Below the pieces are notes generated by a model. It was not told the origin of the DNA. It ran no database searches and was given only the letters and a program-made list of their open reading frames with translations. The translations under genes and the position numbers were made by a program. Positions 44,260 through 53,116 of a DNA stretch of 64,000 nt are shown here, in pieces. Each line of letters opens with the position of its first letter. Position 1 is the first letter of the stretch. This DNA is from Lachnospiraceae bacterium (lineage in GTDB: Bacteria > Bacillota > Clostridia > Lachnospirales > Lachnospiraceae): positions 1 to 64,000 of the forward strand of contig JAILES010000071.1 in NCBI GenBank assembly GCA_024687205.1, given 5' to 3'.

Positions 44260-45664
44260 ACCGACGAAACAAAAATCAGGCGTACCCATACACTTGGCGG
44301 CGTTCATCATAAGCGCCTGCTTCTATCTTTTTTTCGCACTCCGCTACGGAGTGTATCTCGGATCGGATTCACCGGGATATATAAATATGATATCCGCAAG
44401 AGAGCCGGTATACCCGCTGATGCTTGCACTGTTTCGAAAGATATTCGGTATGGACCGGTATCTTTTTGCTGTGATCATCTTTCAGAATCTGCTTATGGCT
44501 GCTGCAGTCACGGCGCTGTGCAGCTATCTGAAAAAACGTTTCGGACTGCCGTGGTTTATTTATGCGCTGCTCTTCTGCACGCATTTTGCCGAAGCACTGC
44601 TGACCCAGTATGCGGCACAGAGGGCGGTGGTATATACGAACAGCATAATGACAGAAGGTATCACTCTTTCCCTCTGGCTGGTATTCATACTGCTGTGTTT
44701 CAGGATAAGGGAGAAGGGAGCGAAACTTTCCGATGCAAAGGATGTGTTCATCACCCTGCTGCTCTGCGCCCTGATGACGGATGTCAGAAAGCAGATGGCC
44801 ATGGGCTATATAACTCTCTTTGTAGTGATCTTCTTTGACAGAAAGAGTCTTAAGAAACCCGGGGAGCATATCAAAAAGCTGCTGCTGATCGCGGCGGGAA
44901 TGCTGCTTACTCTCATCCTTGCCCTGGGAGGTACCAGAATGTATAATTATGCGCTGAGAGGCGCATTTAAGCAGAATACCAGGGATATGAACCTGGTGCT
45001 GACTACCACTCTCTATGTGGCGGATAAGGAAGACGCAGAGCTCATAAAAGAAGAAAGCGTAAGGAAGCTGTTCATCCGTACAATGGAGATACTTGAGGAA
45101 ACGGGGAGCAATTACCGTTTTGCAGGGAAGAGCCTTCGCGAACTCGAAGAGCATTATGAAGAAAATTATGATGTGATCACCGTGAATACCACGGGGCCTC
45201 TTTTCATAGAATATGCGGAAGAGCACGGCTTTAAGAGCGGTATGGAAGCCGAAGCCGAAGCGGACCGTATGAGCGGAGTCATAGTAAAGTCACTGCTTTT
45301 GAATAACGCGGGGACTTATCTCAGAGTTTACGTGGCTTCTCTTATCAACGGCTTTGTAAATACCATAGCGGCCAGACATCCGCTGCTTGATCTGTTTGCA
45401 CTTTTTGCGTATATCGCATTTACGGTGCTGATGGTGCTCTGCTACAGAAGGGAAGAAACCTATGCCGCGGCGGTATGCGGCATGTCGGTGCTCACAGCCA
45501 TACTTGTGAATGTGGGAGTGACCGCTGCCCTGATATTCTGTCAGAGCAGATATATGATCTATAACATGAGCCTGTTCTATTCGGCAGCGCTGATCATGCT
45601 CTGGGAACTGATAAAACACGGAGCTTTCCTAAAGGGTAAAAAAGCTCCTTCGGAGGAAAAATGA
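44252..45664 (+). CDS. Polytopic membrane protein, GT39/GT-C-like
   Basis: This 470-residue protein has about nine or ten membrane helices. The first loop has YLGSDSPGYINMISAREPVYPLML (about 30-55): an acidic residue followed by a Pro-rich REPxYP stretch, typical of GT-C-like transferases. A long loop around residues 225-345 is polar. It sits directly behind a DPM/GtrB-like gene and overlaps the second ABC exporter gene by 4 bases. Function inferred from layout only. Confidence 0.65.
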   Translation: MSKPTKQKSGVPIHLAAFIISACFYLFFALRYGVYLGSDSPGYINMISAREPVYPLMLALFRKIFGMDRYLFAVIIFQNLLMAAAVTALCSYLKKRFGLPWFIYALLFCTHFAEALLTQYAAQRAVVYTNSIMTEGITLSLWLVFILLCFRIREKGAKLSDAKDVFITLLLCALMTDVRKQMAMGYITLFVVIFFDRKSLKKPGEHIKKLLLIAAGMLLTLILALGGTRMYNYALRGAFKQNTRDMNLVLTTTLYVADKEDAELIKEESVRKLFIRTMEILEETGSNYRFAGKSLRELEEHYEENYDVITVNTTGPLFIEYAEEHGFKSGMEAEAEADRMSGVIVKSLLLNNAGTYLRVYVASLINGFVNTIAARHPLLDLFALFAYIAFTVLMVLCYRREETYAAAVCGMSVLTAILVNVGVTAALIFCQSRYMIYNMSLFYSAALIMLWELIKHGAFLKGKKAPSEEK

Positions 45665-47442
45665 AAAGTTTAAAAAAGATATTGATGCAGCTGAATTATA
45701 TACTTACGGCCAGGCAGAAACGCCAGTATGTGGCCGTGATGTTCGTGGCCCTGATAGGTTCCTTCTGGGAACTTCTCGGTGTATCGGCGGTACTGCCACT
45801 GATGGAAACGGTGATGATGCCTGATGATGAAGCCAGAGCTTCCAAGTGGTATATAAAGGCACTGGGACATATCATGGACACCTCGGACAGACTGAAGGTC
45901 ATGACTGTGCTGGGAGTGATCATCATCCTCATTTATATCGTCAAAAACCTTTACCTGATGTTTTCTTCCTATGTGCAGGCCCGGTATTCCACCGGAGTGC
46001 AGAGGGATCTGTCTTTAAAGATGGCAGATACTTATTTAAGGAGCTCCTACCTTTTTCACGTGAACGTTAATTCCTCGATACTGATACGTACCGTGAACCT
46101 GGACGTGGTAGGCGTGTTCGCAATGTGCTTTTACCTTTTCAGGATGATAGCGGAGATCTTTACCTGTGTGGCAATAAGCATATTCATCATAGTCCTGGAT
46201 CCGATACTCGCCATATCCCTGGTGGTCATACTGGGGACCTGTATGTTATTCCTGTTCAAGGGAATGAAAAAGATCGTCAAGCTTGTAGGTGAGGTAAGCC
46301 AGGAATGCGAAGGCCAGATGCTGCAGTATTTAAGCCAGGCTTTTAACGGAATAAAAGAGATCATGGTGATGAACCGCCAGAAATATTTCCATGAAAGCTT
46401 CAAAGGCGCCTGCAGCGAAAATGCAAAGGCGGCAAACAAGAGCAATTTCCTGAATGTCATTCCCATGTATATCTATGAAGTAGTGTGCATAGGGGGATTG
46501 ATAGCCGTGGTCGTGGCAAGGCTTCACATGGTGGATGATACCACGGAATATGTGACTAAGCTGGCAGGTGTGGCGCTGGCAGCATTCAGGCTCTTCCCTT
46601 CCGTGGGAAGGATGACAACGGATGTAAATGCCATCACCTATAACAGGCCGAGAGTTGATGCCATCTACGATATGCTTAAGCAGATAGACGAGGACAAGGA
46701 CAGTCACTTAAGAGATGAGAGAAGTGATGAGGGAAAGAACTTAAGCTTCAACGATGCTCTTAAGATAAACAATATCAGTTTTAAATACCCCACAGGAAAT
46801 GAAAACGTGCTGGAGGGCTTAAGCCTGACCATAAAGAAGGGAGAATCCGTGGCGCTGATCGGACCTTCGGGAGCAGGCAAGACTACCCTTGCGGATGTGA
46901 TACTGGGACTGCTGCCGCCGAATAAGGGCAATATTGAGGTGGACGGTGAGGATGTTTATTCCAATCTGCTCAGCTGGTCAAAGCTGGTGGGATATGTGCC
47001 CCAGAGCGTTTATCTTACCGATGATACCATAAGGGCAAACGTGGCCTTCGGCATTAGTCCCGAGGATATAGATGAAGAGAAGGTAAAGCATGCCGTAAAG
47101 GAAGCCCAGCTGGAAGCCTTCGTGAACAGCCTGGATGACGGGCTTGATACAATGGTCGGAGAATCGGGCGTCCGTATATCCGGAGGACAGCGTCAGAGGA
47201 TAGCCATAGCCAGAGCCCTGTACGAGAATCCCGAGATACTGGTGCTGGATGAAGCTACCAGCGCTCTTGATACGGAAACCGAGACCGCAGTCATGGAAGC
47301 CATCGATTCGCTTCACGGAAGCAAGACCATGATCATAGTGGCTCACAGGCTTTCAACCATAAGAAACTGCGATTCCATTTATGAGATAAACGGCGGAAAG
47401 GCAGTAAAGAAAGATAAGGCAGAGGTCCTGAAGAATATATGA
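45661..47442 (+). CDS. ABC exporter, lipid-linked glycan flippase-like (second copy)
   Basis: A 593-residue half-transporter: six helices (about 20-320) and an ATPase domain with Walker A GPSGAGKTT (about 400), signature ISGGQRQR (about 506), Walker B ILVLDEATSALD (about 526) and VAHRLSTI. Similar in plan to 35064-36809 but clearly diverged, so not a recent duplication. Most likely flips an undecaprenyl-PP-linked oligosaccharide outward. It lies in the middle of a tightly overlapping operon, with 4-base overlaps on both sides, and lacks a promoter of its own. Confidence 0.88.
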   Translation: MKSLKKILMQLNYILTARQKRQYVAVMFVALIGSFWELLGVSAVLPLMETVMMPDDEARASKWYIKALGHIMDTSDRLKVMTVLGVIIILIYIVKNLYLMFSSYVQARYSTGVQRDLSLKMADTYLRSSYLFHVNVNSSILIRTVNLDVVGVFAMCFYLFRMIAEIFTCVAISIFIIVLDPILAISLVVILGTCMLFLFKGMKKIVKLVGEVSQECEGQMLQYLSQAFNGIKEIMVMNRQKYFHESFKGACSENAKAANKSNFLNVIPMYIYEVVCIGGLIAVVVARLHMVDDTTEYVTKLAGVALAAFRLFPSVGRMTTDVNAITYNRPRVDAIYDMLKQIDEDKDSHLRDERSDEGKNLSFNDALKINNISFKYPTGNENVLEGLSLTIKKGESVALIGPSGAGKTTLADVILGLLPPNKGNIEVDGEDVYSNLLSWSKLVGYVPQSVYLTDDTIRANVAFGISPEDIDEEKVKHAVKEAQLEAFVNSLDDGLDTMVGESGVRISGGQRQRIAIARALYENPEILVLDEATSALDTETETAVMEAIDSLHGSKTMIIVAHRLSTIRNCDSIYEINGGKAVKKDKAEVLKNI

Positions 47443-48581
47443 AGATCCTGTTTCTGAGCCATTATGACAATCTCTACGGAGCCGGCAGGGCGCTTTTAAA
47501 CCTGGTGCTGGGACTGAAGGCTTCCGGAAGGCATACCCCGGAAGTGGTACTGCCTGCGGAAGGTGAATTTACCGAAGTGCTTAAAAAGAACGGGATAAAG
47601 TATCATATACACGGTCTGACCCAGTGGGAAGCCATATACAGGGAGCCCATAAGCTTTGCGGTAAAGAAACATAAAAGGACCGCAGCCATAAAAGCGGAGA
47701 TACAGTCTCTTGCGGAACTGTTCAAAGATAAGGGCATAGACCTGATACATTCCAATACCGGAGTCATAGGCCAGGGAGCGATGCTCTCCGAGATCCTCGG
47801 CTGCAGGCATGTATGGCATATCAGGGAATTCGCGGACCTGCATTACGGCATGAGATTTTTCTACCCGGAAGATGAAGTGCGTAAGTATTACGAAAGTGCT
47901 GACAGGCTGATAGCCATCTCCGATGCGGTAAAGAACTATCTTGAAGAAAAATATCCGGCAGCTAAAGTGCTGAGGATATATGACGGGATCTACACTTCAC
48001 TGCAGATCGAAAAAAAGGAAAGAAGTGACGACTGCTTCAGTTTTGTCTGTGCGGGCTATCTCTTTAAGGCAAAGAGACAGCTGGACGTGATAGAAGCGGC
48101 AAGGCTGCTGAAGGGCGGAGGACGGAAATTCAAACTGGTATTTGCCGGGGAGGGTGATAAGGAATATACCGCCCTGCTTAAAAGAAAGACGGAGAGTTAC
48201 GGACTCGGGGATGTGATAAGCTTTCCGGGCTTCGTGGAAGATATGAAGGGCCTCCTGGCAGACAGCGATGCGGGGATCATCGCTTCGGAATATGAGGGTT
48301 TCGGTCTGGTGACCGTGGAATATATGCTGGCGGGACTTCCGGTCATCGGAAGAAGGAGCGGCGCCACCCCCGAGATAGTAAAGGACGGGGAGACGGGCAT
48401 ACTCTATGATGACACAGAGGGACTGGCTGCGGCAATGCTGAAACTCATGGATGATAAGGAGACTGCCGCAGAATTCGGCAGAGCCGGAAAGATAAGAGCA
48501 GCGGAGTTTTCGGTAAGTAAGAATACCGAAGAGATCATTAAGCTGTATGACAGTATGGAAGATGAAGGGAAAAAGCTTTAA
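47439..48581 (+). CDS. GT-B glycosyltransferase, family 4 type
   Basis: A 380-residue enzyme that starts KILFLSHYDNLYGAGRALLNL, has WHIREFADLHYG (about 127) and a donor domain from FVCAGYLFKAKRQLDVIEAA (about 205), the E-x7-E motif in ASEYEGFGLVTVEYMLAGLPV (about 287) and GATPEIV. Complete and typical. It overlaps the exporter by 4 bases and the polymerase-like gene by about 20. Confidence 0.92.
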   Translation: MKILFLSHYDNLYGAGRALLNLVLGLKASGRHTPEVVLPAEGEFTEVLKKNGIKYHIHGLTQWEAIYREPISFAVKKHKRTAAIKAEIQSLAELFKDKGIDLIHSNTGVIGQGAMLSEILGCRHVWHIREFADLHYGMRFFYPEDEVRKYYESADRLIAISDAVKNYLEEKYPAAKVLRIYDGIYTSLQIEKKERSDDCFSFVCAGYLFKAKRQLDVIEAARLLKGGGRKFKLVFAGEGDKEYTALLKRKTESYGLGDVISFPGFVEDMKGLLADSDAGIIASEYEGFGLVTVEYMLAGLPVIGRRSGATPEIVKDGETGILYDDTEGLAAAMLKLMDDKETAAEFGRAGKIRAAEFSVSKNTEEIIKLYDSMEDEGKKL

Positions 48582-49692
48582 GATAAACGATATATTGAAG
48601 AACAGCGGGAAGGCTGCGTTTTATACCGGCCTTGTCTGTGAACTCCTGGTATCTCCCTCCGGCTTTGCTTCCGGAGGCTTTATGAATCAGGCCCTGATAT
48701 TTCTGGGTATAGCGGCCCTGTTTGTAGCGGCTCTCACAGAGCTGGATTTTAAAAAGGATCTCTTACTTTACGCAGCGGTCTTTGCTTTTTCGGGAGTATT
48801 TCTGCTGGTCTCGGGTTCGGCTCTGGTGCTGAGGCTGGGACTGGTACTGCTGGCAGGCAGGAGGCAGGACGCCGGAAAGGTGATGAAGCTGTATTTTTAC
48901 GGTACGGTACTGCTGAGCGTTTATATACTGATACGTGCACTCTGTGGTTTGGGCGGCGATATATATGTGGTTGATAATTTCCGGCATGTTAAGGAACGGA
49001 GATTCATGTTCGGCTTCCTTCATCCCAACGCTTTCAGCTTTTTCTGGTTCAGGCTTTTCATAATGTGGATATACCTGTACGGCCTCAGGGTAAAGGCAGG
49101 TTTCCTTGCCATTGCTTCGGTGGTTTTCGCAGTGCCTTTTATACTGGCTTCATCAAAAATGGGCATCGCGATCTTCCTGTACATACTGGCAGGAGTTGTA
49201 TTCTTAAGGCTTGATAAGAATGAAAAACATGTGAGGATCTATCACAGAGCCCAGCAGCTGATCGCGGCGGCTGTGATACTTTTCATCCTGTCCTTCCTGT
49301 TCATACCCTATCCGGAGAATCATACCGGAAAAGTAGAGAACGTCTGGGATGCGCTGAACGAGGTAACAACCGGAAGGTTTGAGATAGCAAGGGATGCGCT
49401 GAAGAGCAACAGCATAGAACTCCTGGGTGACAGGAGCGTGGAAGAGGCCACGGAGGTGGGCTATGTGAACAGCCTTCTCAGGGAAGGCATACTTTTTATG
49501 GCAGTCTATCTCCTGCTTGCGTTTCTACGCTGGAACTCTTCTGTTAAAAAGAAAGAGAACGGGACTGCGCTGCTGATCACCGGCTTTATGCTGTATTCTG
49601 TGGCGGAGGCATTTATACCCTACTTTAACAAGAACGGGCTGTTCATTACGATGCTCGGAGTGAGTGAAAAAGATGAAAAAGATAAAGATTGA
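48562..49692 (+). CDS. O-antigen polymerase-like membrane protein
   Basis: This 376-residue protein has about ten membrane segments. GFLHPNAFSFFWFRLFIMWIY (about 160) and SSKMGIAIFLYIL (about 197) match the pattern of Wzy/O-antigen ligase proteins (HPNxF and S-(K/R)-x-G). The loop after them is shorter than in the 22348-23961 protein, so this one fits a Wzy polymerase of small size. The start is uncertain: ATG 48562 was chosen, ATG 48547 is in frame, and neither has a convincing ribosome site; translation is probably coupled to the gene before. Confidence 0.75.
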   Translation: MKGKSFKINDILKNSGKAAFYTGLVCELLVSPSGFASGGFMNQALIFLGIAALFVAALTELDFKKDLLLYAAVFAFSGVFLLVSGSALVLRLGLVLLAGRRQDAGKVMKLYFYGTVLLSVYILIRALCGLGGDIYVVDNFRHVKERRFMFGFLHPNAFSFFWFRLFIMWIYLYGLRVKAGFLAIASVVFAVPFILASSKMGIAIFLYILAGVVFLRLDKNEKHVRIYHRAQQLIAAAVILFILSFLFIPYPENHTGKVENVWDALNEVTTGRFEIARDALKSNSIELLGDRSVEEATEVGYVNSLLREGILFMAVYLLLAFLRWNSSVKKKENGTALLITGFMLYSVAEAFIPYFNKNGLFITMLGVSEKDEKDKD

Positions 49693-50659
49693 TTTTGTGG
49701 ATTTCTGGAGCGATCTGGATAAAGAAGACAATTATTTCATCAACCGCCTGCGGCTTTATTATGATGTGGAAGTATCAAAGGACGCTCCGGTGATATTCTG
49801 CTCCTGTTTCGGAGACAGGGCCTATGATATGGAAGACAGGGTAAAGATCTGCTTTACCGGGGAAAACTATGTTCCGGACTTCAATATCTATGATTATGTC
49901 ATGGGATTTTCACATATGAGTTTTGCTGACCGTTATCTGAGACTCCCGCTTTATGCGCTGTATACGGAGCGGATAAAGGAAGCCCTGGAAAAACATACAA
50001 AGGATGAGGCTTATTATCTTTCCAAAAAGAAATTCTGCAACCGGGTGGTTTCCAATCCGGACAGTCATCCCATGAGGGAGAGCCTGTTTGAAAAACTCTG
50101 CGAATATAAAAAGGTGGATTCCGGAGGAAGGTATAAGAACAATATCGGCGGGGCCGTGAAGGACAAGATGGCCTTTGAGCGGGATTACCGCTTTACCCTG
50201 GCTTTTGAAAACACCTCGACGCCCGGCTATGTGACAGAGAAGATACTGGAAGCTTTTGCGGGAGATACCATCCCGGTATACTGGGGGGATCCCGGCATAG
50301 CAGAGGAATTCAATCCGGCGGCTTTTATCAACTGCATGGAATATAAGGATGAGGCTGCTGTGATAGCAAGGATAAAAGAGGTGGCGGAGAATGACGACGA
50401 ATACCTGCGCATGATGAAGGCTCCGATGTATAAGGAGGACAGTGCGGCAGCAGCCATACTGAAAGAAGATTATGCGGACGCCTTCTTAAGGAATATTTTT
50501 GACTGTGAGCCCGGAGAGGCTTTCCGCTGCAGCCGTATGTATTACGGCCGGGAGTACCGTAAGAAGATGAAGAATGCCATTCATATGAGAAGGGCTCTGG
50601 ATGTGGTCTACAAACCCGTTCACCAGATCAAAAAATGGATGAAGCAGGGCGGGGTGTAA
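49673..50659 (+). CDS. GT10 alpha-1,3-fucosyltransferase-like protein
   Basis: This 328-residue protein has the GT10 signature region: RFTLAFENTSTPGYVTEKILEAF followed by GDTIPVYWGDP, FNPAAFINCMEY (about 175-230), plus FCNRVVSN (about 120), read as separate blocks. Known GT10 enzymes move L-fucose from GDP-fucose to GlcNAc-type acceptors. The window holds Gmd and a Rmd-like reductase but no clear GDP-fucose synthase, so the donor may be GDP-fucose made elsewhere or a different 6-deoxy sugar. The start is ATG 49673 or GTG 49664. It ends the operon before a new promoter. Confidence 0.9.
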   Translation: MKKIKIDFVDFWSDLDKEDNYFINRLRLYYDVEVSKDAPVIFCSCFGDRAYDMEDRVKICFTGENYVPDFNIYDYVMGFSHMSFADRYLRLPLYALYTERIKEALEKHTKDEAYYLSKKKFCNRVVSNPDSHPMRESLFEKLCEYKKVDSGGRYKNNIGGAVKDKMAFERDYRFTLAFENTSTPGYVTEKILEAFAGDTIPVYWGDPGIAEEFNPAAFINCMEYKDEAAVIARIKEVAENDDEYLRMMKAPMYKEDSAAAAILKEDYADAFLRNIFDCEPGEAFRCSRMYYGREYRKKMKNAIHMRRALDVVYKPVHQIKKWMKQGGV

Positions 50660-50661
50660 AT

Positions 50662-50690
50662 TTGCCCAAAGCGCTTAAAAATGGTATAAT
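50662..50690 (+). promoter_or_regulatory. Promoter of the 50699 gene block, apparently leaderless
   Basis: TTGCCC (50662-50667) and TATAAT (50685-50690) are 17 bases apart, with TGG before TATAAT (extended -10). The ATG at 50699 follows after 8 bases, so the expected transcript starts at or within 1-2 bases of it. No Shine-Dalgarno sequence is present. The spacer contains the small palindrome AAGCGCTT. Confidence 0.72.
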
Positions 50691-50698
50691 AATACTTT

Positions 50699-51694
50699 AT
50701 GACAAATGAAAATGTGAAAATAAGCGTGCTCATCACCACCTATAACCTGGAGAGCTTCATAGCCGGGACGCTGGAGAGCGTCGTTAAGCAGGATTATGAA
50801 GGGAAGTTTGAGATACTGGTGGGGGATGACGGATCGACTGACCGGACACCTGCCATCGTGAATGAGTATGTGCAGAAGTATCCCGGGCTGATACGGGTCT
50901 TTGTGCGGGAGAGGGAAGAAGGAAAAGAGTATTCCCGCATAGAACGTGCGTCCCTTAACAGGATCATGCTGCTTAAGGAAGCAAGGGGCGAGTATATAAG
51001 CTTCCTTGATGGCGACGATTTTTATACGGACATGAGCAGGCTTAAGAAGCTTTCAGCCGTACTTGACGATCCGGACAATGCGGACTGTTCCATGGCAGCC
51101 CACAATCTGAACATGTATTACGAAGACGGTCGTACCGCTCCTCTGTGCAGGGCAAAGAAGGAAAGGAAGATAAGCTTTTCCGAATACTGGAAGCTGATGT
51201 TTCTGCAGAGCGGAGCCCTGATGTTCAGAAAAGGCGATATCTCCGATCTTGAAAAAGGGACGATCAGATACGATTATGATGATAACCTGATAAGCTTCAG
51301 GCAGTTTATGAGGGGGAAGATGTATTATATACCCGAATGCATGGCTTCCTACAGGCAGTCGGAAGGTTCTTCCTGGAACAGCATGGATGAACTGCAGCAC
51401 GCCTATGTGAACCTGGTCAGCATGGGCATGGAAAAAGCCCTGGGACCGGAGCGGGAAAGGATCATAAACATAAGACATTATCCGGACCTGAAGACGGCAT
51501 ATGCCTTAAGAAACAGTGAGGATAAGGAAATGAAGGATAAATATGTCAAATGGGCGCAGGAGCTTAAGCTTGAAGAGAGCGCCCGGCTGATAGATACCGG
51601 CGAAGGCCTGCAGAAAATGGTCAGGGGAGCCGCTGCCGGATATTATATGGCCAGGCTTGCAAGAGCGTTGAGAAAACTGGCCGGGAGATACTGA
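50699..51694 (+). CDS. Glycosyltransferase family 2, probably from a leaderless mRNA
   Basis: This 331-residue GT-A enzyme has VKISVLITTYNLESFI at the N-terminus, LVGDDGSTDRTPAIV (about 40) and ISFLDGDDFYTD (about 100), then SFSEYWKLMFLQSGALMF. No membrane helix. ATG 50699 lies 8 bases after the -10 element; a GTG five codons later is a second possible start, also without a ribosome site. The next gene begins at the base after its stop, so it heads the block that includes the initiating transferase. Confidence 0.88.
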   Translation: MTNENVKISVLITTYNLESFIAGTLESVVKQDYEGKFEILVGDDGSTDRTPAIVNEYVQKYPGLIRVFVREREEGKEYSRIERASLNRIMLLKEARGEYISFLDGDDFYTDMSRLKKLSAVLDDPDNADCSMAAHNLNMYYEDGRTAPLCRAKKERKISFSEYWKLMFLQSGALMFRKGDISDLEKGTIRYDYDDNLISFRQFMRGKMYYIPECMASYRQSEGSSWNSMDELQHAYVNLVSMGMEKALGPERERIINIRHYPDLKTAYALRNSEDKEMKDKYVKWAQELKLEESARLIDTGEGLQKMVRGAAAGYYMARLARALRKLAGRY

Positions 51695-53116
51695 ATGAAT
51701 TCCATTTACAGAAAAAGCCGTGTGGTAACGACATATTCGCTTATACTGATAGACCTGCTGGTGGTGGTGGCATCCTATTGCCTTGCACTGCTCATCAGGT
51801 TTCATTCCTTTTCCACGGTGGATAACGAGTCGACCCATCTGATCTTCGGTATCCTTCTGGTGGCCTTATCACTGCTTTATTCCATAGGGACCGACTGGAA
51901 CAGGGATTTCTTTATCAGAGGTTATTACAGGGAATTTATCGCAGACCTTAAGCATGTGATGGTAATATCCTTAAGCGGCGTGGTGATCCTGTATCTGGGC
52001 AAACAGATCTCGGTCATGAACCGTCTGGTAGTGGGCGTGTTCATGCTGCTGGAGCTTGTCATGATGTACGCGGTACATCTGGGTTTCAAGAATTTCATGC
52101 TTGCCATATACAAGAAGAGCATCAACAGCGATAAGCTGATGGTGGTGACCACTTCGGACAGGGCAAGAAAAGTTATAGAGCAGATCAATGCCCATAAGGA
52201 CTGGAATTACGAACTGACCTGCGCGGCCATAATCGATAAGGACATGAAGGGCAGCATGATAGACGGCATAGAAGTGGTGGCGGATTCCGCCGGACTCATA
52301 GATTATGCTACCCAGAGCATGCTGGACCGGGTGTTCATCTCCCTGCCCATAGAACGCATAAGTGAAGTAAGGGATATGATACTGGAATTCGAAGCCATGG
52401 GCATGCTCTGCCATTATGATATAGAGATGGAAGAGCTGGGGCTGGAAGGAAAGGAAGCCGGCAGCTTTGCAGGCTTTTCTGTATTGTCCTTCTCCCTGCA
52501 GAACATGGATTACAGACGCCTGCTGATAAAGAGGTTTATCGATATCATAGGCAGCATCTTCGGTATGCTGATCACCGTGATCCTCTTCATCTTTGTGGCT
52601 CCGGCCATAAAGCTTGAATCGAAGGGGCCCGTGATATTCAAGCAGGAGAGGATTGGAAAGAACGGACGAAGATTCATGATCTATAAGTTCCGCTCAATGT
52701 ATATGGATGCGGAGAAGAGGCTGGATGAACTGAAGGCGAAGAATGAGATGAAAGGTCTTATGTTCAAGATGGAGGATGATCCGAGGATCACCAAAGTCGG
52801 AAGGTTCCTTCGCAAGACCAGCATCGATGAATTTCCCCAGTTCTTTAATGTGTTTAAGGGAGATATGAGTCTGGTGGGGACCAGGCCTCCCACAGTCAGC
52901 GAGTTCGAGCAGTACAATGTACATTACAGGAGAAGGCTTTCCATCACACCGGGACTGACGGGATTATGGCAGGTCAGCGGCAGGAGTGATATCACGGATT
53001 TTGACGAGGTGGTGAAACTGGATCTGGAATATATCGATCACTGGTCACTTTCTCTTGATGCCAAGCTTTTGATACAGACAGTCGGAGTGGTATTGTTCAG
53101 AAAGGGTTCAAAATGA
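51695..53116 (+). CDS. Polyprenyl-phosphate sugar-1-phosphate transferase (WbaP/WcaJ type)
   Basis: This 473-residue enzyme is the likely initiating step: it moves a sugar-1-phosphate from a nucleotide sugar to undecaprenyl phosphate. Four N-terminal helices (about 10-135) are followed by a CoA-binding-like Rossmann region (about 140-265), a further helix (KRFIDIIGSIFGMLI, about 278-305) and the catalytic polyprenol phosphotransferase domain: FKQERIGKNGRRFMIYKFRSM, RITKVGRFLRKTSIDEFPQF, GDMSLVGTRPP and TPGLTGLWQVSGRS, given here as separate blocks. All core residues are present. The family uses Glc/Gal-1-P or related sugars; the choice is not readable. Confidence 0.94.
   Translation: MNSIYRKSRVVTTYSLILIDLLVVVASYCLALLIRFHSFSTVDNESTHLIFGILLVALSLLYSIGTDWNRDFFIRGYYREFIADLKHVMVISLSGVVILYLGKQISVMNRLVVGVFMLLELVMMYAVHLGFKNFMLAIYKKSINSDKLMVVTTSDRARKVIEQINAHKDWNYELTCAAIIDKDMKGSMIDGIEVVADSAGLIDYATQSMLDRVFISLPIERISEVRDMILEFEAMGMLCHYDIEMEELGLEGKEAGSFAGFSVLSFSLQNMDYRRLLIKRFIDIIGSIFGMLITVILFIFVAPAIKLESKGPVIFKQERIGKNGRRFMIYKFRSMYMDAEKRLDELKAKNEMKGLMFKMEDDPRITKVGRFLRKTSIDEFPQFFNVFKGDMSLVGTRPPTVSEFEQYNVHYRRRLSITPGLTGLWQVSGRSDITDFDEVVKLDLEYIDHWSLSLDAKLLIQTVGVVLFRKGSK

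Noticed and set aside
35064..47442. Recent tandem duplication of the exporter region
   Set aside because: The two ABC exporters share only family-level similarity and their neighbours differ, so they are old paralogues.
50669..50676. AAGCGCTT as a CcpA (cre) site
   Set aside because: It has the cre-like core but lacks the flanking TG and CA of the consensus. An 8-base palindrome is expected by chance.
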